DNA of 5,439 nucleotides, taken from assembly GCA_031259345.1 (NCBI GenBank), contig JAIRLQ010000434.1, forward strand, positions 1 through 5,439, read 5' to 3'. A model generated the notes under the pieces. It was not told the origin of the DNA and made no database searches. It was given only the letters and a program-made list of their open reading frames with translations. How positions within the stretch are numbered: the stretch's first letter is position 1; every line of letters begins with the position of its first letter. Below, piece after piece: positions 1 to 4,741 of the stretch. Position numbers and translations under genes: made by a program. Origin of the DNA: Treponema sp. Lineage in GTDB: Bacteria; Spirochaetota; Spirochaetia; Treponematales; Breznakiellaceae.

Positions 1-501
1 CATTATGATGATCTCCGCGTTTTGCGAAAGGACCTTGGCGATTTCAACAAGCTGCTGCTGGCCAACCCGGAGGCTGCCGATCGGCGTTTCGGGGGAAACG
101 GCAAGTTTCAATTTTTCCAGAAAAGCCGCCGCTTTTTCATTTTGTTTTTTATGATCCACAGAAAAACGGTTCTTTTTTATTTCACGGGTCATAAACATAT
201 TTTCCGCTATTGAAAGATTGGGAAAAAGATTAAGCTCCTGGTAGATAATGCCTACGCCGTGACGGATAGCCTCAGCCGGAGTCCGGTAATCCGCTTCTTT
301 TCCGTGAATAAAAATAGCGCCGGAGGTTTTTGTTTCAACACCGGCGGCAATCTTCATCATGGTGGATTTTCCCGCGCCGTTTTCGCCGATAAGGACATTG
401 ACCCGTCCCTTGCGCGCCCTGAAATCGGCGTGATCCAGCGCGACGGTGCCGGGGTAGATCTTGGTAATTTTCCTTGCCTCAAGAATTATGTCTTCGTCCA
501 T
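1..501 (-). CDS. Sugar ABC transporter ATP-binding protein (RbsA/MglA/EryE-like), 3' part beyond the window
   Basis: This is the ATPase of a carbohydrate-uptake ABC transporter, acting on the cytoplasmic face of the inner membrane to power import of the sugar delivered by the binding protein at 3295-4251. The ATG at 499-501 opens 167 codons that run in frame to base 1. Visible motifs are the A-loop Tyr16, Walker A GENGAGKST (39-47), Q-loop Gln88 in IIYQEL, and a signature at 144-148 reading LRVGQ followed by QQLVEIAKVLS. The sequence ends in IIIM, the beginning of Walker B. Full members of this family carry two ATPase domains and are about 500 residues, so only the first domain is present here. 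The start lies two bases after the TAG of the DUF2291 gene and has only a weak GGGA ribosome site, which suggests translational coupling. The Arg in place of the usual signature Ser is unusual, though I recall it in polyol-type relatives. The family is certain; the substrate (pentose or polyol) is inference. Confidence 0.95.
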   Translation of the reverse strand, partial: MDEDIILEARKITKIYPGTVALDHADFRARKGRVNVLIGENGAGKSTMMKIAAGVETKTSGAIFIHGKEADYRTPAEAIRHGVGIIYQELNLFPNLSIAENMFMTREIKKNRFSVDHKKQNEKAAAFLEKLKLAVSPETPIGSLRVGQQQLVEIAKVLSQNAEIIIM

Positions 502-503
502 AC

Positions 504-1175
504 CTATTCCCGAAAATTAAATTTCACCGGCATAATGGCGATAACGCCGCCCCTGCCTTCGTAGGTAAAAGCGCCGGTAATATCCGCTTCCCTGCCTACG
601 GCCTGGCTAAAATCAATATCCCCTAAAATATTTTCTTTTACTTTGTTGTTAAGTTCCGCCGCAAATCTGGCGAAATCGACTTGGTTGCCAAAATCGTTAA
701 GGGACAGGGTATTTTGAATATCCCGCAATGCGGATCCCCTTAGAACCGGGCCAATGCTCATAAGGCAGTCTTCCACATCGTCATACGGGGCGAAATCCAA
801 AGACACCGTGCCGTTGCGGGAGCTTGTATCTATCGCCAATAGTTTTACGGTTCCTTTTACCGCGAAATTATACTGGTTTCCTTCTTCAATAAGACGGTAG
901 CCGTATTTTTTTGACGTTTCATCTTCGTCCGCTTCAAGGCTGGCAATCAAAGTTTTATAATCCTCGCTCATGCTTTCGACCCTCGGGACCACCACGGTAT
1001 CCCAAATTTCGGCGGCGTACTCTTTCGGGTCAAACCTTGAATTAGCGCCGCTAAGTCCAAAGGCGTCGCTTCGGGACGAGGCTCCCCCCGCGTTCTGGTC
1101 ATTTTTTACAATGGTGCAGGAGACGGCCGCGATCATAGCTGCAAGCGGCAACAGTTTTCCTAAATACCGGAACAT
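504..1175 (-). CDS. DUF2291 family predicted lipoprotein of a sugar ABC transporter operon
   Basis: This is a 223-residue predicted lipoprotein matching the DUF2291 family (predicted periplasmic lipoproteins), which recurs beside ribose/erythritol-type ABC transporters; its molecular role is not known. The start is the ATG at 1173-1175, preceded at seven bases by AAGGAG. An in-frame upstream TTG at 1202 would place that ribosome site inside the gene. Residues 1-20 form a signal peptide (FRYLGKLL, then a hydrophobic core) ending in AVSC, a relaxed spirochaete-style lipobox with Cys20. The mature part has the family pattern: RFDPKEYAAEIWD, YNFAVKGTVKLLAIDTSS, then IGPVLRGSALRD, SLNDFGNQVDFARFAAELNN and a closing ITGAFTYEG...IAIMPVKF. 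The TAG stop lies two bases before the ATPase start, so the two are one operon. The family call is from remembered pattern, not a search. Confidence 0.88.
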   Translation of the reverse strand: MFRYLGKLLPLAAMIAAVSCTIVKNDQNAGGASSRSDAFGLSGANSRFDPKEYAAEIWDTVVVPRVESMSEDYKTLIASLEADEDETSKKYGYRLIEEGNQYNFAVKGTVKLLAIDTSSRNGTVSLDFAPYDDVEDCLMSIGPVLRGSALRDIQNTLSLNDFGNQVDFARFAAELNNKVKENILGDIDFSQAVGREADITGAFTYEGRGGVIAIMPVKFNFRE

Positions 1176-1182
1176 AATAAAA

Positions 1183-1246
1183 CTCCTTATAGGCTGTTCC
1201 AAAACTAACCCAAACGCAGTTCGCGTTTTGGAACAGGCTCCTTATA
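1183..1246. repeat. 46-bp palindromic insertion flanked by 9-bp direct repeats (MITE-like)
   Basis: CTCCTTATA occurs at 1183-1191 and again at 1238-1246. Between the copies is a 46-bp segment built round the perfect 12-bp inverted repeat CTGTTCCAAAAC (1194-1205) and GTTTTGGAACAG (1225-1236), with a nested AAACGC/GCGTTT pair (1212-1217 and 1223-1228). A palindrome bounded by a short direct duplication is what a small non-autonomous hairpin element with target-site duplication would leave. On the minus strand the duplicated 9-mer is TATAAGGAG, the ribosome site of the DUF2291 gene, so the gene kept a working copy at 1183-1191 after insertion. The hairpin lies in the transcribed leader between two operon genes and could also affect mRNA stability. 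The structure is directly visible; mobility is inference. Confidence 0.7.
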
Positions 1247-1256
1247 ATAACATTAA

Positions 1257-1294
1257 GTTCAGGAGGATAAAGGCGGACTCTATCCTCCCTGAAC
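1257..1294 (-). terminator. Intercistronic hairpin, possible weak terminator or mRNA-stabilising stem
   Basis: GTTCAGGAGGATA (1257-1269) pairs with TATCCTCCCTGAAC (1281-1294): thirteen pairs with one bulged C and an 11-base loop. On the minus strand it follows the hydrolase-like gene by about 55 bases and is followed by TTAATGTTATTAT, which is T-rich but not a true T-tract. It could be a leaky terminator setting lower expression of the DUF2291 and ATPase genes, or a 3'-end protecting stem. The pairing is seen; the function is inferred. Confidence 0.5.
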
Positions 1295-1348
1295 GATCAG
1301 CAAAATACAGAACGCGGTGTTTTTAGCCTTGATGTTTGCTTCACGGCT

Positions 1349-3230
1349 TTACTCCACAACTGTAATAACAACGCGCTGCCAGCGCATACAGGTAAAAGGA
1401 TCAGGGGCGCTGTCTTTTACCTGTGCAATAACATGGATAGTTTCACCGGGCTGGGCGTCCGCAGGAACGGTGAAGACGATTGAATCGCCAAAGCCGGAAA
1501 TACCAGCCCCTACCGCATCGGTGGCGCCGATTCCGCCATAGGTGTCGGCTTCGGGATATTCCCACCATGACAGGGTAAGACTATCACCGTCAGGATCGTA
1601 GGCGTCCATAGTCAACGTTACCATTTGACCGGCTTGAGCCGTGAGATCAATTCCTTCTTTTATATTGACCACAGGCTCATGATTAGCCCTGCTATATCTT
1701 GAGTTTACGGTCCACTGCATACGGTTCAGGAAATCGCGCCAGGCCCAGCCAAACCAGCGGGACATGGACCTCTGATCAGCAGGAGTACCCCACCCTCCCA
1801 CAGGAGGAGGAGGAGCGGAAGGCGCGGGTTGAAAAGTAGATTCAGCAGAAGTAGTGTTGGTCCAGAACCCGGGGAGCGACGGATATTCGGTCTGGCGGCC
1901 GCCCCAGCCGCCCCATGTAGGATCTTCCCAGTTGCGGAGGCCGTTGTCTATCATCGTCGCAAAAGCCGTGGAATCGCCTTCGGAGGCATAGCTGTAGGGG
2001 GTTTGGAAATTTGTTGGTATTGCCAAGGGGAGGCTAACACCCCCGCCCCAGCCAGAAGGTATACTTATTTCGTTCTCGGGCAGTTCGTTAATATAACCAT
2101 TTATTCTGTCCATATCCGCCTGTGTTACAGGCGAGACCCAGCCGCCACTCTCACCCTGCAAAAGATCGAGAATACCGGCTATGAATGTATAATCCCCCCT
2201 GAACCAATACAATTCGCCCAAGGGCCCGATATCTTTAATATAGGCTTTATTGTAATGAGGGGTTATAAGATAGGCGTCTTCCGCTACAATGGCTCCCGTA
2301 CAGCCATAACCCCACATGCCCTGGCAATCGCGCCACGTGATGGCATGGACTCCATTATCGTCGGTGTATGTCCATGTGTCTTTAACATAGTTATCATAAG
2401 AGCTGCCGGCCCATATAAGATTAGAAGGCTGCCCCATACCGCCGGGCACTACTGAAGATCCTTCCTGATCCGCATAGCTCAGAAAAACCGTGTTATCAAT
2501 AATGGTTTTCTTTCTTTCGGCCCAGTCTGCCGAACCGGAGTGGGCATCTTCGACATCTTTTAGAGCACGGGCGGCGGTGTTGAGTCCGCCCCAAACCTGA
2601 ATGTAAATTTTCCCTTCGGTCTCGGCGGTATTTTGATCATACAGGCCGTTCAGCATATCCGCGATATACCGCGCCCCTTCGCTGTCCTTGCTGATGTCTC
2701 CGGCTACATCAATATTGCCGATTTTTATGATGGAACGCAGATAATCCGGGGAAGGATAATCCGAATCATGGACATTAAGGTTGTCATAGACTTGGGCGTA
2801 GGCTTCCACCGCCCGGTCAATGTGCCAGTATTGTCGGTCGCTATCCAGCCTCATAACCTCGCCGAAACCCTCCTCCCGGTAATCCTCGCTTTTCGTGGAC
2901 CACCGGAGAGCAGGATGAGTGCTATCACCCCTGGTGTGCCACCGGCTGGCCGAATAGACCAAGCCCACGATGTTCATGTCGTTGGCATAGAGCAACGCAT
3001 GTATCATGGAGTTTTTGTCATCCCCTTCGGGGTCGGTCGTGATAATTGTACGGGGCGATTGTCCGTGCTGGGCGGAATAATTCGGCCGGTCATCATCGCC
3101 GGTACTTGTTGGACATCCTGTTAAGCCTAAAATCATAAAACATACCGGTAAGGCTATGGCTAATAGCTTACATTTCCTCCAACCCTGTATACGTGTAGAT
3201 GGGGGGGGGGGGTATACTTTTCCTGTTCAT
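1349..3230 (-). CDS. DUF1593/Sde182-like nucleoside-hydrolase-fold lipoprotein, phase-variable; 5' end out of frame at a 12-C tract
   Basis: This is a predicted surface or periplasmic lipoprotein with a nucleoside-hydrolase-like domain (DUF1593, also annotated as cellulose-binding Sde182-like) and a C-terminal Ig-like domain; its substrate is unknown. The open frame upstream of the TAA at 1349 has its first ATG at 3136 (595 codons), but that yields only MILGLTGC, too short for export and without a ribosome site. The proper start is the ATG at 3228-3230, six bases after AGGAG. It is separated from the main frame by the C-tract at 3201-3212. With 11 C the protein is 626 residues: a basic n-region with four prolines, the core LLAIALPVCFMILG and lipobox LTGC (Cys39). 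Next come TTDPEGDD (64-71, the nucleoside-hydrolase-like metal/ribose loop), QVWGGLNTAA, EGDSTAF and GGWGGR (440-445, family hallmark), a PPPP loop (473-476), then a domain from about 518 with DPDGD (545-549). With the 12 C seen here, translation stops at 3168-3170 after 20 codons. An assembly miscount or a decayed gene would look the same. Confidence 0.87.
1802..1813. repeat. (AGG)4 trinucleotide repeat coding for a Pro4 loop
   Basis: Four perfect AGG units on the plus strand read CCT CCT CCT CCT on the coding strand, giving prolines 473-476 of the ON-frame hydrolase-like lipoprotein in a proline- and serine-rich insert after the GGWGGR motif. Changes in unit number would keep the frame and only lengthen or shorten the loop, unlike the C-tract at the 5' end. 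Confidence 0.6.
3201..3212. repeat. Poly-G/poly-C tract (12) in the signal-peptide coding region: candidate phase-variation switch
   Basis: Twelve consecutive G on the plus strand are twelve C on the coding strand, six codons after the ATG at 3228-3230. Tract length decides the frame. Counts of 11 or 14 join that ATG to the lipoprotein frame. A count of 12 stops at TAA (3168-3170), and 13 stops at a TAG a few codons further on. Long G/C homopolymers are classic slipped-strand mutation sites and are known to vary in Treponema pallidum and other bacteria. GTATAC lies on either side (3187-3192 and 3212-3217). The run and frame arithmetic are directly seen; switching is inferred. Confidence 0.85.
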
Positions 3231-3236
3231 ACTTGT

Positions 3237-3241
3237 CTCCT
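3237..3241 (-). promoter_or_regulatory. Ribosome binding site deciding the upstream start of the hydrolase-like lipoprotein gene
   Basis: On the minus strand AGGAG lies six bases before the ATG at 3228-3230. No comparable site precedes the downstream ATG at 3134-3136, so this is the evidence that the gene begins before the C-tract. A GGAGG at 3177-3181 is only a few bases from an ATG that is followed at once by TAA, so it does not offer a usable alternative start. Confidence 0.8.
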
Positions 3242-3264
3242 AAAAATTTTCCTGTGTTAAGGCA

Positions 3265-3279
3265 GGGAGTCAGGCTCCC
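3265..3279 (-). other. Small GC-rich intercistronic hairpin after the binding-protein gene
   Basis: GGGAG (3265-3269) and CTCCC (3275-3279) form a 5-bp stem with a 5-base loop, 15 bases downstream of the binding-protein stop on the minus strand. There is no adjacent T-tract; a short T-run (TTTTT) comes some 20 bases later. Such stems often protect the abundant binding-protein transcript relative to distal genes. The stem is short and the assignment tentative. Confidence 0.35.
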
Positions 3280-3294
3280 CGCTCTCGCTCATTG

Positions 3295-4251
3295 TTACTT
3301 TATCGAAAAATTATTCAACCGCGACGCATTGTCTTTGGTGATAAGAATACAGTCGATAAGCTGCTTTTCCGGAAGCCCGGTGGAACCGGTCTTGAGATAT
3401 TTGTCAGCCTGTTCAACGGCAAGTTCCGCGATGCGAGCCGCCTGCTGAAGTCCGGTCGCCTTGATTTCACCGGCAATGATCGAATCCCGCACGTCATTGG
3501 ATCCGTCAAACCCGACGACAATTACGCCGCCTTTGCCGGCCGCTTTCAGGGAAGCCATAGCGCCCATAGCCATAGTGTCGTTGCCGCAGATAACGCCTTT
3601 GATGTTTGGGTGAGCCTGAAGAATAGTGTCCATTTTTGTCTTGGCTTCGGTCTGGTCCCAATTGGCCGTATCCTGGGCCGCCATTTGAAGTCCAGGGTAC
3701 TGATCGATAATGTCATGGTAGCCCTCTGAACGGACATGGGCGTTGGTGTCCGATTCCCTGCCGACCAGCTCGGCGTACTCGCCTTCTTCCCCCATCAGCT
3801 TGACGAAGTATTCGCCGACAAGCTGGATGCCCTGATAGTTATTGGCGACTATCTGGGAAACGGCGATGCCGGTGGCGTTGATCTCCCGGTCAATGAGGAA
3901 TGAGGGGATTCCGGCGTTCTTTGCCTTCTGGATCGCGGCGATGGTTACGTCAGCGCCCGCGTTGTCGATGACGATGGCCGCCGCCTTGTCGGAAATGGCC
4001 AGGTCAATGTACTGGCTCTGAAGATTGGCGTCGTCATTATGGACGTAAACCTTCGTGGCATAGCCCAGAGCCTTTGCTTTAGCCTCGGCAAAATCCGCTT
4101 CCGTCTTAAAGAAGGGGTTGTCGTGGCCGGGTGTGATGATGACAATCAGCTTGCTAGAGGAAGCTGTTGTCCCTTGCTCTCCGCCGCCGTTCGCAAAAGC
4201 GCACGGCAGAAAAGCGGCGAGCAGCAATGCGGTGATCAGTGTCCGCTTCAT
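3295..4251 (-). CDS. Ribose-type sugar ABC transporter substrate-binding protein (RbsB family)
   Basis: This 318-residue periplasmic protein captures the sugar and delivers it to the ABC transporter whose ATPase begins at 501. The ATG at 4249-4251 has AGGAG seven bases upstream. Residues 1-20 (MKRTLITALLLAAFLPCAFA) form a signal peptide with a likely cut before Asn21. The Cys17 context (LPC) is a poor lipobox. From residue 34 it is a type I periplasmic-binding fold: ITPGHDNPFF (39-48), NAGAD (97-101), IDREIN (120-125), ESDTN...R174, W198, GNDTMAMGA (223-231), VGFDG (246-250) and Gln269/270. Aligned by eye, these fall on the E. coli ribose-binding contacts Asn13, Phe15, Phe16, Asp89, Arg90, Arg141, Asn190, Asp215 and Gln235, with Trp replacing Phe164. 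A pentose or closely similar polyol ligand is therefore likely but not proven. It is the first gene of the leftward operon, with its promoter at 4300-4328, and the next gene starts 64 bases after its stop. Confidence 0.95.
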   Translation of the reverse strand: MKRTLITALLLAAFLPCAFANGGGEQGTTASSSKLIVIITPGHDNPFFKTEADFAEAKAKALGYATKVYVHNDDANLQSQYIDLAISDKAAAIVIDNAGADVTIAAIQKAKNAGIPSFLIDREINATGIAVSQIVANNYQGIQLVGEYFVKLMGEEGEYAELVGRESDTNAHVRSEGYHDIIDQYPGLQMAAQDTANWDQTEAKTKMDTILQAHPNIKGVICGNDTMAMGAMASLKAAGKGGVIVVGFDGSNDVRDSIIAGEIKATGLQQAARIAELAVEQADKYLKTGSTGLPEKQLIDCILITKDNASRLNNFSIK

Positions 4252-4264
4252 AATGTTCTCCTCG

Positions 4265-4288
4265 CATCGTTTTTCGATGACTTTCGAT
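4265..4288. promoter_or_regulatory. Leader hairpin and direct repeats, possible operator
   Basis: CATCG (4265-4269) and CGATG (4275-4279) are a perfect inverted repeat around five T. TTTCGAT is repeated at 4272-4278 and 4282-4288, exactly ten bases apart, one helical turn. Both lie between the proposed minus-strand start site (about 4293) and the ribosome site of the binding-protein gene, a usual place for a repressor site or a leader stem. The repeats are seen; the regulatory role is inference. Confidence 0.35.
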
Positions 4289-4299
4289 TATTTATATTT

Positions 4300-4328
4300 A
4301 GTATGCAATACTTTCCAATCTTTGTCAA
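4300..4328 (-). promoter_or_regulatory. Sigma-70-type promoter of the sugar-uptake operon
   Basis: Read on the minus strand, a perfect -35 TTGACA (4323-4328) is followed after exactly 17 bases by a -10 CATACT (4300-4305, four of six consensus bases). Transcription would begin near 4293, leaving a leader of about 40 bases before the ATG at 4251. It is the only good promoter I see ahead of the leftward operon. Confidence 0.72.
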
Positions 4329-4331
4329 TAT

Positions 4332-4363
4332 ATATTTTAAAAAAAAGAAAAGAAAAATTTTTT
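4332..4363. promoter_or_regulatory. A/T-tract between the divergent promoters (UP-element-like or bent DNA)
   Basis: This stretch is almost wholly A and T, with runs of eight A, then four and five A, then six T, separating the two outward-facing -35 boxes. Such phased A-tracts are known to bend DNA and to act as contacts for the RNA polymerase alpha subunit, so it may serve both promoters. The composition is seen; the role is inferred. Confidence 0.45.
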
Positions 4364-4364
4364 G

Positions 4365-4393
4365 TTGACAATTGCTTTCTTTTATGGTAGGAT
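4365..4393 (+). promoter_or_regulatory. Sigma-70-type promoter of the rightward unit
   Basis: A perfect -35 TTGACA (4365-4370) and a -10 TAGGAT (4388-4393, four of six consensus bases) are separated by 17 bases. Transcription would start near 4400, about 30 bases before the ATG of the 63-codon gene, and could continue into the isomerase gene at 4742. The arrangement mirrors the promoter at 4300-4328. Confidence 0.72.
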
Positions 4394-4429
4394 AGCTTTC
4401 AAGAATTTTTGATGCAAAAGGAGTCCGAC

Positions 4430-4621
4430 ATGGCAATCATTGCCAACGTGGACGAAGCGCCGCGCCGCATACGGGTGAAGCTGTATCCAAACTATCTGCC
4501 TGGGGCGGAGGGTGTGTACATTGCCCGCGCGGACAATGAGGCATCCCTTAGCATTAAACAGGCCTGCGCCGCCCTAAAGACCCGGGGCGGCTTCACCGGC
4601 AATTACGACGAGACCGCTTGA
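4430..4621 (+). CDS. Short DNA-binding-domain-like protein (HU-like, DUF4469-associated N-terminus), probably truncated
   Basis: This gene encodes 63 residues. The ATG at 4430-4432 is six bases after AAGGAG (4418-4423); in-frame upstream TTG (4409) and ATG (4412) lack such spacing. The sequence IRVKLYPNYLPGAEGVYIAR, then EASLSIKQACAALKTRGGFTGNYDE, resembles the beginning of HU-like 'DNA-binding domain' proteins common in Treponema and Bacteroidetes, which usually continue well past 150 residues. The family call is from memory and moderate. The protein stops at TGA 4619-4621, right after the GGFTGNY turn, where relatives go into a helix. The frame one base on (from 4608) stays open to TAA 4659-4661 and reads PLERVVNTAKEQGLA, an amphipathic segment. 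A frameshift may therefore have cut the gene, though even the restored version would be short. It shares the promoter at 4365-4393 with the isomerase downstream. It may be a remnant or a genuine small protein. Confidence 0.6.
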   Translation: MAIIANVDEAPRRIRVKLYPNYLPGAEGVYIARADNEASLSIKQACAALKTRGGFTGNYDETA

Positions 4622-4665
4622 GCGGGTGGTAAACACCGCCAAAGAACAGGGTCTTGCATAAGGTG

Positions 4666-4690
4666 AACCGCAGATGACGCGGATAAACGC
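4666..4690. repeat. Degenerate tandem CGCAGATGA/CGCGGATAAA units, dispersed-repeat remnant
   Basis: Imperfect units of about ten bases (CGCAGATGA at 4669-4677, CGCGGATAAA at 4678-4687, then CGC) follow AAC. The string AACCGCAGATGACGCGGAT resembles a simple dispersed intergenic repeat I recall in many environmental bacterial genomes, with alternating CGC(A/G)GAT words. It lies between the truncated gene and the isomerase and codes for nothing recognisable. The assignment is from memory only. Confidence 0.35.
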
Positions 4691-4705
4691 CGAGGCGTCA
4701 GCGGC

Positions 4706-4718
4706 GGTGTCAGACACC
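4706..4718. promoter_or_regulatory. Perfect 13-bp palindrome with GTC-N-GAC core, possible GntR-type operator
   Basis: GGTGTCAGACACC is a perfect palindrome about A4712, with its last base 23 bases before the isomerase ATG. GTC-N-GAC is the core recognised by several FCD-type GntR regulators of sugar-acid and carbohydrate genes, so it may be an operator. As RNA it folds to GGTGT-CAG-ACACC. No T-tract follows, so a terminator is unlikely. The left arm can also pair with ACACCGCC at 4633-4640. Confidence 0.4.
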
Positions 4719-4741
4719 TGTTAAAACTTGGAGGAGAAAAG

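Noticed and set aside
1176..1202. Upstream TTG start for the DUF2291 lipoprotein adding nine residues
   Set aside because: The added part contains the AGGAG ribosome site and part of the palindromic insertion, and it would spoil the signal peptide n-region; the ATG at 1173-1175 is better.
970..1326. 118-codon plus-strand reading frame
   Set aside because: It is antisense to the DUF2291 gene, has no recognisable domain and covers the hairpins; it is a shadow frame.
1829..2455. 208-codon plus-strand reading frame
   Set aside because: It lies wholly antisense to the hydrolase-like gene, whose coding strand has clear family motifs; no domain is recognisable in this frame.
3134..3136. ATG at 3136 as the true start of the hydrolase-like gene
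   Set aside because: It has no ribosome site and leaves only seven residues before the lipobox Cys, while an upstream ATG with a good site joins in frame if the C-tract is one shorter.
4118..4390. Plus-strand frames over the binding-protein 5' end
   Set aside because: They are antisense to the signal peptide region and run into the AT-rich promoter DNA; they are chance frames.
4248..4436. 62-codon minus-strand frame over the control region
   Set aside because: It runs through both promoters and the A-tract, has a Phe/Lys-rich composition from AT-rich DNA, and shows no ribosome site.
4706..4720. Intrinsic terminator between the short gene and the isomerase
   Set aside because: The palindrome's RNA stem is only about five pairs and is followed by TGTTAAAAC, with no T-tract.
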